Source: JBBRHQ01 sp963815645
GTDB lineage: Bacteria; Actinomycetota; Thermoleophilia; Solirubrobacterales; 70-9
Length of the DNA stretch: 64,000 bases
Assembly (NCBI GenBank): GCA_963815645.1
Contig: CAWFHL010000001.1
Span: 2,108,001-2,172,000, forward strand
Reading direction: 5' to 3'
The notes under the pieces were generated by a model, which saw only the letters and a program-made list of their open reading frames with translations, had not been told where the DNA came from and ran no database searches. Shown here one piece after another: positions 26,201-33,735 of this stretch (within the stretch, counting starts at the first letter, position 1; every line of letters begins with the position of its first letter). Both the position numbers and the translations under genes were made by a program.

Positions 26201-26602
26201 CCGCGCAGCAAGCGCAGCGTCGTCGCGCTGGTCGACTCCAACGGCTCTCTGCGCGCCCGCCTCAAGGTGGCGAAGTTCCAGGCGCCAAGGCCTGTGCTGC
26301 TGCGGGCTCCGCGCAAGCTGCGGGCACGCCGCCGCGGCAGCAAGCTCGTCGTGGGCTGGAAGCCGATGGCGCACGCCGCCCGCTACGCCGTCCGGATTAG
26401 ATTGAGGGACGGCAGGCGGCTCACTCTCGTGACCCAGCAGCACGGGCTCACGGTCAAGAGGGTGCCGGGAATCGACAGCGCCTCGATCATGGTCTCCGCC
26501 CTGAAGGCCGACAACACACCCGGCCGCACCGCCAAGACGCGCCTGCGAGCCCATCCGAAGCACCACCACCGCCGCGAAAAGCACCACTGGCACGGACCCT
26601 AG
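23213..26602 (+). CDS. Large secreted protein with an N-terminal BNR-like propeller
   Basis: About 1,129 residues. A signal peptide (LRAVAGPIALCAVAIFAPRAAAG) is followed by a region with HVAVDDSGTGHVVWIEKG and SSNGGKTFSGPVIV, the Asp-box/BNR type of repeat found in sialidase-like propellers (about 45-380). A middle part from GGCVKDVVYRKSVALAKSGCF to about 850 is rich in beta strands and free of recognised motifs. The C-terminus is basic (Arg/Lys, about 900-1120) and ends in a His-rich HHHRREKHHW. GTG 23213 is the best start; the frame is open far upstream, but that part lies antisense-like in the duplicated gene. Adhesion or envelope role is inferred only from export. Confidence 0.7.
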   Translation: MIKQQWCPTGRDTRARWLRAVAGPIALCAVAIFAPRAAAGPFTVDPSGAHAHVAVDDSGTGHVVWIEKGPSLNDILHYCRLPRGAKACASKQSFPLPGIDVQGPRVLVGNGQVILLTPRCCFGGYQWNELVTFTSSNGGKTFSGPVIVGDNTMSLDGDAAFGPGDFGLSTVGAETQGILFQAAPLGGPPVHTRAQLDNDVPGPTGDTNNPSLTFVDPLTPIVTFTNGAKTFARLWGGSGNYNDVGTWEPTSTLGNGDDPRLAGGPRGTFLLNRVGKPAKKRYVVRRYTGIDAAQLGFGSPISVSATGTPIFPDLFEDAGGTVHAAWVDNGSTDHLRYRRSASTTKVSDWGTISTLASGSDSIYTPDIGAAPDGGGWVVWTTGSGSGRVRAAPFRPVGKNEGGGCVKDVVYRKSVALAKSGCFKRNGSVFRTEGSVRLNGLDLLPAGGSGARVSSQTSISIDKAKGTLKSTGKVLAKAGNVKLDNGPLAWRLPKAAGQIHDLAGNPAVFDTGKIKVDFLGLRVLGQTSPSVQPGQGMRVPVHLRLPSPFDSLLGGFVSANSTLVLDNKNGLHLKNVHLHAASIWMGIAEVRNLDLAYNGGPPYTWQGSADIVLPVVQSKLHTMFGLKSGDFDYGTADLEFDPPGRPVSQFTYLKKIGFDVKTKPLRIAGTATVTAGPTVPVLNVAPARVDGTVNYTFPDAPAPGVFRAQGDGYIVNIPTAHVFAQYETSGKLSMGGDFSIGALGADVSGSVDGVVDVPHKSFDLLGAGTASGIPAIPVKFGVTALLSSKAVAGCGTAHFGFPPVSLSGGLGHPWSDGFDFFLGCDLSTYKAVSRRGGAGASATTSFRMPKGLPQANVAVQGDGAAPQVRLVAPGGATLTSPTPPATSATGDLGAIGPNAGQSTTYTLLRKPAAGAWRLEELSGSAPITRVLLARGLPKPKVSGGVRRVRGRQFRLSFRARRIAGQRLRFYEMGRGVAHRIDATRKAKGRIDFRAADGPRSKRSVVALVDSNGSLRARLKVAKFQAPRPVLLRAPRKLRARRRGSKLVVGWKPMAHAARYAVRIRLRDGRRLTLVTQQHGLTVKRVPGIDSASIMVSALKADNTPGRTAKTRLRAHPKHHHRREKHHWHGP

Positions 26603-26903
26603 GCGGCTGCCAGCCGGAGATCCACGGAGGCCTCCATGTTCGTAACCGCGCTACGAGCTTCTGCTCAAGGACATCGTCCTCGATGCAACCGTATTTGTCG
26701 AGCTCCCGGCACATGTCCCGGCACATGTCTAGATAGGAGATGACATCGCCCGGCTGCATGTGGCACTGGTATCACCACACGAAGGTACTCGAGGCATGCG
26801 GGCCTTCCACAGTCGGTCGGTGGCCAAATACGCTTGTCGGCCACCCTCAGCTCGCGGTAGTGTCCTGGCTAACAGACCGAACTCCTGAAGGGAGCGTTTG
26901 ACA
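26603..26903. other. Intergenic stretch with a possible minus-strand remnant
   Basis: A minus-strand frame from ATG 26759 reads MQPGDVISYLDMCRDMC, then RELDKYGCIEDDVLEQKLV, before continuing antisense into the large secreted gene. It looks protein-like but no family is recognised, and TGA lies directly upstream. A 12-base direct repeat (TCCCGGCACATG twice) sits at 26704-26727. The ribosome site GAAGGGAG of the next gene is at the right end. Confidence 0.35.
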
Positions 26904-27236
26904 ATGGCCGCGACCAAGACTCAACGAAGCACGAAGACAAAAGCGCCGGCCAAGTCCAAGGCCGACTCCAAGACCGGGACCGACCAGGTCGTGGAGCTGT
27001 CCGAGGAGGTACTCCAATCCGTCGAGGACGGCCAGCGGGCCGCGATCGAGGCGGTGCAGAAGTTCGTCGACAGCGTCGACCGAGTGCTGCCAGCGTTGCC
27101 GCACGACGAGGGCCCGTCCAGGCGTCAGGAGATCATCGACTCCGCCCTGGAGATGTCCGACCGCTTGGTCCACACGCAGTACGACTTCATGCGCAAGGTC
27201 GTAGACAGTGCCGGGAAGTCCCTGAGCGCGAAATAG
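26904..27236 (+). CDS. Phasin-like small helical protein
   Basis: A 110-residue protein. The first 30 residues are Lys/Ala/Thr-rich (KTKAPAKSKADSK). The rest is amphipathic helix (VVELSEEVLQSVEDGQRAAIEAVQKFVDSVDRV and ALEMSDRLVHTQYDFMRKVV). Size, lack of signal peptide and helix pattern fit phasin-like proteins, which coat polymer or lipid granules. With HMG-CoA reductase, lipase and patatin genes next door, lipid-body association is possible. Family membership is an inference; a coiled-coil protein of other function is equally possible. Confidence 0.55.
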   Translation: MAATKTQRSTKTKAPAKSKADSKTGTDQVVELSEEVLQSVEDGQRAAIEAVQKFVDSVDRVLPALPHDEGPSRRQEIIDSALEMSDRLVHTQYDFMRKVVDSAGKSLSAK

Positions 27237-27371
27237 GGCGGGAGCGCTGGTCTACGAGTTTCGGAATGGTCCTCAGCGTCGGCGGCGTACTTGGTTTGCA
27301 CCTGTCGTCTCGGTGTGGGGCTTGCCGGATTCGGAGAAAAGATTGATGGCGCGGTAACAGGAGCCATCGAC

Positions 27372-28563
27372 GTGACAACCCCTCGGGCGACACGCAAGAA
27401 AGATCCCGCGCGAAGAGGGCGAGAACGACTACACGCCCGAGGCCGCCGCGGCGCGCCGGGCTTTCCTGCGGGAGCAGACGGGCGTGGGGCTGGAGCACGT
27501 CTCCAAATACTCTTTCGATCCGTTGGTTCTCCCCGGCAACGTCGAGCACTTCACCGGGGTCGCGCAGGTGCCGATCGGCATAGCCGGCCCGCTGCTTGTC
27601 AACGGGGAGCACGCGCAGGGCGAGTTCTACGTTCCGCTGGCCGCCACCGAGGGCACGCTGGTCGCGAGCTACAACCGTGGCATGAAGATGCTGCGCGAGG
27701 CCGGCGGGGTGAAGACCACGATCCTCGACGATGCCATGCAGCGCGCCCCCGCCTTCGTCTTCGAGAGTGCCCGCGAGGCACGCGCGTTCGGGGAGTGGCT
27801 GACCGAGCACTTCGCGGAGATCAAACAGGCGGCCGAGACCACCACGCGGACCGGCCGGCTGCGCGCCATCGAGCAGTATTCGGCTAGCCGAATCCTATTC
27901 ACGCGCTTTGATTACACGACGGGCGACGCCGCCGGCCAGAACCTCACCGGCAAGGCGACCGCCGCCGCCTGCGCCTGGATCACCTCCAACTTCGAGGGCA
28001 TCACCAATTTCTATCTGGAGTCGAACTTCGCCACCGACAAGAAGAGCTCGCAGGTCAACGTGCTGCGCACGCGGGGCAAGCGCGTGGTCGCGGAGGCGAC
28101 GATTCCCGCCGCCCTGATCGAGGAGCACATGCACACGACGGCCGAGAAACTGGCCCGAGCCCGCCAGGTGTCGAACCTCGGTGGCTTCATGTCCGGGGTC
28201 AACAACAACGGGCTGCAGTCGGCAAACGGTATCGCCGCCTTGTTCATCGCCACCGGCCAGGACGCCGCAAATGTCGCGGAGTCCTCGGCGGCCCTCGGCT
28301 TCAGCGAGCCGCTCCCCAACGGCGATTACTACGGCTCGATAACGCTCCCCTCGCTGATCGTCGGCACCTACGGCGGCGGCACCGGGCTCGCCACCCAGCG
28401 CGAGTGCCTGGAGCTGCTCGGCTGCTACGGCACGGGGAAGGTCCGCAAGCTGGCTGAGATCGTCGCGGCGACCGTGTTCTGTGGCGAGCTCTCGCTGGGA
28501 TGGGCGATCGTCGTCGAAGAGTGGGTCAGGGCGCACGACCGCTTCGGCCGCAACCGACCGTAG
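27372..28563 (+). CDS. HMG-CoA reductase with an apparent one-base frameshift near its start
   Basis: The main frame encodes a 3-hydroxy-3-methylglutaryl-CoA reductase, the NAD(P)H-dependent step to mevalonate. It shows EGTLVASYNRGMK, TDKKSSQVNVLRTRGK, ATGQDAANVAESS and a C-terminal catalytic His (GELSLGWAIVVEEWVRAH). In frame it can only begin at GTG 27484, which would cut off the conserved IPREEGENDYTPEAAAARR segment lying just upstream. GTG 27372, eight bases after AGGAG, gives MTTPRATRKK in another frame. Removing one A from AAA at 27399-27401 joins the two. No other mevalonate gene is near. Either the gene is freshly broken or the base is an error. Confidence 0.8.
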
Positions 28564-28630
28564 GCCGCGAGGATCGGGTCGCGGAGTACCGTCACGTTGA
28601 TCGGCATCCAGCACGGACTGGAGGACCCGC

Positions 28631-29917
28631 GTGACCGGCACCGAACTGACCAGCGCCCATGTTGATGACCGCGAGACGGCGGCACGCGGGCCAAATGAGC
28701 TGCGGGCCCTGAGCGCGCTTGCCTTCGAGGAGCTGCGGAGCTTTCCCGCCGGCATCCGCGACATGCACCTGGGCATCGCCCAGCGCGCGTTCCGGGGCGT
28801 GGGGCCGGCGGGCCGCCCTGTCCAGCTCATCCACGACGCGTTGTCGAGTTGCGCCTATGGAGCGATCGGGGCGGGCACTTCGATGCTCGGGAGGGCCACC
28901 GACGCGGCGATGGAGCGGCGGGGCATCGGCGAGCAGACTTCGTTGTCCACCACCCAATGGGGCAGCTTCGGGATCGCCGTGCTCCACGGCCTGATCGGGG
29001 ACCGGCTTGAGCGCGATGGCAGCGGACTTCACCAGCCCACGTCAGCGCGTCTGCATGGAGAGCGAATCGATCTGGATGAGTCCTCGCTGCGCGATGCCTT
29101 CCCGCAGGCCACCGGTCGTCTGGTGGTCTTCATACACGGGCTTACGGGAGATGAGTTCTGCTGGTCTTGGGGCACCGAGGACGCGTATGGCTCCCGGCTG
29201 GCTTCAGACCTCGACTGTACGGCGGTTCACCTGCGCTACAACAGCGGCCTGCACATCTCCGAGAACGGACGCACGGTGGCGGCGCTGCTCGAGGACCTGG
29301 TGGAGGCGTGGCCGGTCGAGGTGCAGCAGATCGCGCTGGTCGGCCACTCGATGGGCGGCTTGGTGGCGCGCAGTGCCTGCCACCAGGCGGATGAGCACGA
29401 CCAGGAGTGGGTCAAGCGCGTCCGGTACGTTGTCTCGCTGGGAACCCCCCACCTGGGTGCTCCTCTAGAGCAGGGAGCGCACCGGGCTGCGGCGGCACTC
29501 GACAAGCTGCCCGAGACGCGGATGCTGAGCAAAATCTTGCGCCGTCGCAGCGCCGGCATTCGAGACCTGCGCTACGGATCGCTGGTCGACGAGGATTGGC
29601 GGGGCCGCGATCCCGAGGCGCTGCGTGCCTTCGCCTGCCAGGAGGTGCCGTTGTTGCCATGGGCGACACACTGCTTCGTCTCGGCAACCGTCACCCGCAA
29701 CCCTCGCCACCCGCTCGGGCGCCTACTGGGCGACATCTTGGTGATGGTTCCCAGCGCCACCGGCAAGAGCAGGACTCGGCGGATCCAATTCCGCGACGAG
29801 CATGGACATCACGTGGGAGGCACCCACCACATCGCGCTGCTCAACCACCCCGAGGTCTACGAGCGCCTCCGCGGTTGGCTGGCAACAGCTCCAGAGGCGC
29901 TCGCGGCACCCGCCTGA
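28631..29917 (+). CDS. Alpha/beta hydrolase, lipase/esterase-like (PGAP1 type)
   Basis: A 428-residue protein. Residues 1-150 form a helical, Ala-rich N-terminal domain. The hydrolase part begins with VVFIHGLTGDEFCW near 160 (oxyanion-hole strand) and carries the nucleophile elbow GHSMGGLVAR near 238-247. SLGTPHLGAPLE follows at about 275, a motif typical of PGAP1/LipA-like serine esterases. A late HHIALLNHPEV supplies a candidate catalytic His. There is no signal peptide. Probably acts on lipid or ester substrates inside the cell or at the membrane. Starts at GTG 28631. Confidence 0.78.
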   Translation: MTGTELTSAHVDDRETAARGPNELRALSALAFEELRSFPAGIRDMHLGIAQRAFRGVGPAGRPVQLIHDALSSCAYGAIGAGTSMLGRATDAAMERRGIGEQTSLSTTQWGSFGIAVLHGLIGDRLERDGSGLHQPTSARLHGERIDLDESSLRDAFPQATGRLVVFIHGLTGDEFCWSWGTEDAYGSRLASDLDCTAVHLRYNSGLHISENGRTVAALLEDLVEAWPVEVQQIALVGHSMGGLVARSACHQADEHDQEWVKRVRYVVSLGTPHLGAPLEQGAHRAAAALDKLPETRMLSKILRRRSAGIRDLRYGSLVDEDWRGRDPEALRAFACQEVPLLPWATHCFVSATVTRNPRHPLGRLLGDILVMVPSATGKSRTRRIQFRDEHGHHVGGTHHIALLNHPEVYERLRGWLATAPEALAAPA

Positions 29918-30150
29918 GGCTTCTGAGGTGGCGGCGCTCGAGCGCTTCGCATGGGCCATTCGCAGCTCTATCGCGTGCCGAAGCGGCCTCGTCTGAGAAC
30001 TCGCCAACTGCATCGTGGGGTTGGCGCGGACGCTCGACATGAAGCACGTGTCCGCGCTCGAGTTCGACGTGACGAGCCTGCGGCTGCGCTGCCCGACGAT
30101 CCGCGGGTGGTAGCGAGAGCTGAATCGGGCTACGGTGCTGTCCTCAAGCC

Positions 30151-31230
30151 ATGTCCATGGACGAGCGCATTGACCTGTTCGCGATCAAGGCCCAGTTCGA
30201 GCGCATCTCCGAATCGCTCGAGCTCGGCGCCTTTGTCGCAGATCTGGGGTTCTTGCGGCGGGCCCGGCGGGCGCTGCTGCCGCTGCCATTGGTCGACCGT
30301 CCCGAGGAGATCGATGCGTCTCGCGTCTTTCCGCCCTTCGAGTTGCGCCCGGTCCCTGCGCTCGGCAAGCGTGTGGCCCTGGTCGCCTCCGGAGGCGGAG
30401 GCGCCGCTGCGGCGCTGGTCGGTGTTGCACGCGCCTTCGAGGAGGCCGACCTGGAGCCGGCCGAGATAGTCGGCTGTTCGGGAGGGGCGATCTGGGGTTC
30501 GATGTGGGCAGCCGGGATGAGCGCCCAGGAGATGGCCGAGTTCTCGCTCTCTTGGAAGCCCGAGGACTACCTCGACGTCCAGTGGCTGGGGTTGCCCCGT
30601 TTTGCGCTATCTGCGCTGCGCGGATTCACAGGAATCGCGAAGGGGGAGGCGATCGAGCAGCTGTTCGACAGGCGCTTCAGGGGCAGGGCCTGCCGCGAAA
30701 CGGCGATCCCGATCACGACGATCGTCTACAACATGGACCTCGGCACCGTCGAGTATTTCGGCAGCACACGCACACCCGACGTGACGATCGGGAACCTGGT
30801 GCGCGTCGCGATCGCGCTGCCGCTCTTCATCGAGTCCGTCGACGTCGGAGGGCACCTCTACGTCGACGGGGGGATCATCGAAGTCTGGCCGGCACAGCCA
30901 GTGATCGAAGAGGGCGATTTCGACCACGTCTTCGGCGTCAACTTCATGCTCCCCAAGGGCTTTCGGCCCAAGGACATCACCGGCTGGCCCGACCGGCTGG
31001 GCGGGCTGTTCGAGGCCAGTCGCCAGATGCAACAGGGCTATCACCTCGAGCTCGCCCGTCGCGCGAGGGAACAGCTCGGGGAGAAGTTGACCGTGATCGA
31101 CCCGGTCGAGGACTCCGAGCTGCACGGGACCTCCTTTTATGACCTCTTTCTCGACCGGGGCCATTGGCCGCGCCTGATGCGCCAGGGCTACGACGCGGCA
31201 AGCACGGCGCTCGATGCCTTCCGCGGTTAG
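30151..31230 (+). CDS. Patatin-like phospholipase
   Basis: A 359-residue acyl hydrolase of the patatin fold. The oxyanion hole is SGGGGAAAALVG near 76-87. The nucleophile motif GCSGGAIWGS lies near 107-116 (G-x-S-x-G, with Ser about 109). The catalytic Asp is in VDGGIIEVWP near 239. It should hydrolyse acyl esters of phospholipids or neutral lipids with a Ser-Asp dyad. No signal peptide. A second, dissimilar patatin lies at 46932. The stretch 29918-30150 upstream and 31231-31402 downstream show no complete gene; downstream a frame ending FADAVEWGLDNYRSRSGL looks like a gene tail. Confidence 0.85.
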   Translation: MSMDERIDLFAIKAQFERISESLELGAFVADLGFLRRARRALLPLPLVDRPEEIDASRVFPPFELRPVPALGKRVALVASGGGGAAAALVGVARAFEEADLEPAEIVGCSGGAIWGSMWAAGMSAQEMAEFSLSWKPEDYLDVQWLGLPRFALSALRGFTGIAKGEAIEQLFDRRFRGRACRETAIPITTIVYNMDLGTVEYFGSTRTPDVTIGNLVRVAIALPLFIESVDVGGHLYVDGGIIEVWPAQPVIEEGDFDHVFGVNFMLPKGFRPKDITGWPDRLGGLFEASRQMQQGYHLELARRAREQLGEKLTVIDPVEDSELHGTSFYDLFLDRGHWPRLMRQGYDAASTALDAFRG

Positions 31231-31447
31231 CGTCGTAGCGCTGGACGACCTGCAGCCTCGGGCCGTCAGCAGCTTCGCTGACGCCGTGGAGTGGGGGTTG
31301 GACAACTACCGGTCGCGTTCGGGTCTCTAGCCGATCAGTGCGGTGATCCCCGATGGGAGGTTTGGTCACGACCTTCGGGCGGGAGCTCCCGCACGCCGGC
31401 GGTTCGGGCCTCAAGTCCTGCCGAGCAATGGCCGATGGGACTCTTCC

Positions 31448-33412
31448 ATGCATTTTCCACACGACAGAAGACGACTAGCGGGCATGGCCGTGGGGTTTGT
31501 TTTGCTGATCTTCCCGGCGAGCGCCGTCGCGGCGCTCGACCCCTCGCCGTCCTCCTTCGACTGGGGAAACGTGAGCAGCTACCAGCAGTCCCCCCAGCAG
31601 AACTTTCAGTTCACTAACCACGAGGGTTCCCCCGTCTACCCGCAGGCGGGATTGAGCGGTACGGACGCGGGACAGTTCGTGCTGACCAATGACAACTGCT
31701 CGGGACAGTTCGTCCCGGACGGGAACTCATGCAACCTTTCAGCCTACGTCAACCCGCAGAGCACCGGGCCCCTGTCTGCCTCTCTCGACGTCGATGATGG
31801 CAACGGGATCACCTCAGTCCCGCTCACAGCAACGGCGATGACCGGGACGCTGCACACCACCCCCGATCCGATCGACTTCAACCCGCAGCCCTGGTTCTAC
31901 GGCGGCCAAAACATCAACGTGAACGTCCAGGCCGAGAACTACGGCGTCTCCGTCAGCGATGTGCAGATCGCCGGCCCCGACCAGGCTCTCTTCTCGATCA
32001 ACTACAACGATTGCACCGTTCACCCGCTGCAGGCGTTCCAAGGCTGCTCGGTCGGCGTCGGCTTCAATCCGACCGGGCCCGGTCTGGCCAGCGCCAATCT
32101 CGTGATCACCTCCGACGGCAACGGCAGCCCGCAGTCGACTGCGATCACGGCCAACGCGCTGAGCGGGCCGGAGGAGGAGATCACCCCGACCACCAAGGAC
32201 TTCGGCCCGGTCGCGCTCGGCTCGGCATCGGTGACGCAGACATTCACGTCGACCAACGTCGGCGACTTCCCCGATCAGATCCAGCAGGTGTTTCCCGTCT
32301 CGGGAACACCGCAATTCTTCCCGGTCTCCAACGACAACTGCACCCTGCACGTGATCGCGCCGGGCGACACTTGCACCTTCGATATCTCCTTCTCTCCCGC
32401 CAGCGTCGGTGCGAAGGAGGGTTCGATCTTCGTGATCAGCAGCGGCCCCGCGCCCGTCACCCAGGTCGGGCTTAGCGGTCAGGGGTACGCCCAGCCGGGA
32501 GTGGGCGCCGTGATCGAGGGAGCGCCGGAGGTCGGCAAGTCGCTCGAATGCAATCCGATCAATGCAAACGGTGAGCTCTCCTATCGGTGGCTTCACAACG
32601 GGGCTGTGATCAGCGGTGCCGAGAAGTCCAGCTATGAACTGGACGATTCCGATTTCGGCGCGCTGATCAGCTGCCAGATCACGGCATCGAACCCGGTGGG
32701 ATCGGCCAGCGCGGATTCGCCCCAGACGGCGCCCGTCGCGGCCCGCAACCTCTCGAATCAGTCGCATTCGCTCGTCGACAAGGCATCCTGCCGACTCGTG
32801 GCCGTGGATTCGATCCGCGGCGTGAACCTGAGCGGGACCAACCCGGCGACTCCCGACTCGCCGCTGACCTTCAAGGGAAAGAAGAAGCTCAGCGTCGATC
32901 TCGGTGGAATTCAGCGCAAGGGAAAGCGAGTCCGGTTCACGCCTCGTCAGCTCACCGGTTTGGATGACGGAGCGGTGGCGTTGACGGTTGACGGCCAGGC
33001 AGGTCAGGCAGTGCTCGCGCCGTGCACGCTGAGCGGCCAGGTCAGCGGTTCCCGGGGTGGCAGCACCACATATGCGCTCTCCGGCGAGACCGGCGTCCAG
33101 TCGGGTTATCTGAAGACCCCGAAGCTCTCGATTCGGGCGCGCAAGCGAGGAACCGGACAGGTAAGCGTCTTCGCCTACGGTCAGTCGACCGTTCACTTCC
33201 CGATCAACGGCAAGAAGGCCAGCTACAACGGGATCAAGGTCTCCCTCTACCGTCACGTCGTCAAGGTTCGCGGCCTCTTCGAGGGGACGAGCGCCGTCGA
33301 GGTCGAACTCGCCCCGCGCGTCGTCCGCGGCAAGGGTGGCCACGCAACCGCAAAGGCGACCCTGCAGGGCCAGGGCAGCGCCAAGGCCGCCTTCAAGACG
33401 GCCTGGCGTTAA
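31448..33412 (+). CDS. Secreted multi-domain Ig-like protein, copy 2
   Basis: Same 654-residue architecture as copy 1: signal peptide, three ASH/choice-of-anchor-D-like domains, an Ig-like domain and a basic beta-rich C-terminus. The only residue change seen is Gly for Asp at QPGVGAVIEG. Upstream DNA beyond about 45 bases differs from copy 1, so the two copies may be expressed from different promoters. Both frames are intact, which suggests a recent event, gene conversion, or selection for dosage. Confidence 0.8.
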   Translation: MHFPHDRRRLAGMAVGFVLLIFPASAVAALDPSPSSFDWGNVSSYQQSPQQNFQFTNHEGSPVYPQAGLSGTDAGQFVLTNDNCSGQFVPDGNSCNLSAYVNPQSTGPLSASLDVDDGNGITSVPLTATAMTGTLHTTPDPIDFNPQPWFYGGQNINVNVQAENYGVSVSDVQIAGPDQALFSINYNDCTVHPLQAFQGCSVGVGFNPTGPGLASANLVITSDGNGSPQSTAITANALSGPEEEITPTTKDFGPVALGSASVTQTFTSTNVGDFPDQIQQVFPVSGTPQFFPVSNDNCTLHVIAPGDTCTFDISFSPASVGAKEGSIFVISSGPAPVTQVGLSGQGYAQPGVGAVIEGAPEVGKSLECNPINANGELSYRWLHNGAVISGAEKSSYELDDSDFGALISCQITASNPVGSASADSPQTAPVAARNLSNQSHSLVDKASCRLVAVDSIRGVNLSGTNPATPDSPLTFKGKKKLSVDLGGIQRKGKRVRFTPRQLTGLDDGAVALTVDGQAGQAVLAPCTLSGQVSGSRGGSTTYALSGETGVQSGYLKTPKLSIRARKRGTGQVSVFAYGQSTVHFPINGKKASYNGIKVSLYRHVVKVRGLFEGTSAVEVELAPRVVRGKGGHATAKATLQGQGSAKAAFKTAWR

Positions 33413-33430
33413 ACCCCGGCGGTCGATCGC

Positions 33431-33455
33431 CCACCACCCTCAAACGGGGTGGTGG
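33431..33455 (+). terminator. Hairpin after Ig-domain gene copy 2
   Basis: Identical to the hairpin at 23058-23082, within the duplicated unit. Confidence 0.55.
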
Positions 33456-33502
33456 TTCTAGGGTCGCGCCGCGATGGCTTCACAGAGGCGTCCTTGATCA
33501 TG

Positions 33503-33725
33503 CGAATGCCGAGGGGAGCCCAGTCTCGGAAGCTATGAACCTCGGCGACGGTCATGGTCAGCTCAGGGTGGCGGATGACTCCGAGCGGCTCGAGTCCGCT
33601 GACAAGGGTGCGAAACGCGGTGAGCACCCCGCTCATCCCGTTGGTCGCGAACGTCAGTTCCCGTCGGTGATCGTAGGCGCGCGGGTCACGCGGTATTCCA
33701 GAATGCCTCTGATCACTCCGATTGT
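33503..33725 (-). pseudogene. C-terminal fragment of a paralogue of the 43874-44284 gene
   Basis: Minus strand: SGVLTAFRTLVSGLEPLGVI, then RHPELTMTVAEVHSF. The intact protein at 43.9-44.3 kb has SGVLISFRTPVRGLEPLGVIPHPELTATVTEVHRL at its C-terminus. Nucleotide similarity continues upstream through CCAGAATGC and then fades. The N-terminal two thirds are missing and the upstream coding is out of frame. The fragment lies exactly between duplication copy 2 and the next gene. Confidence 0.7.
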
Positions 33726-33735
33726 CGACGCACGA

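Larger units (their letters stand above)
31403..33496 (+). repeat. 2.1-kb direct duplication, copy 2
   Basis: Nearly identical to 21030-23123. The four differences found are all within the coding sequence: one changes Asp to Gly and three are silent. The right edge abuts the C-terminus of a truncated gene (33503-33725). Confidence 0.95.
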
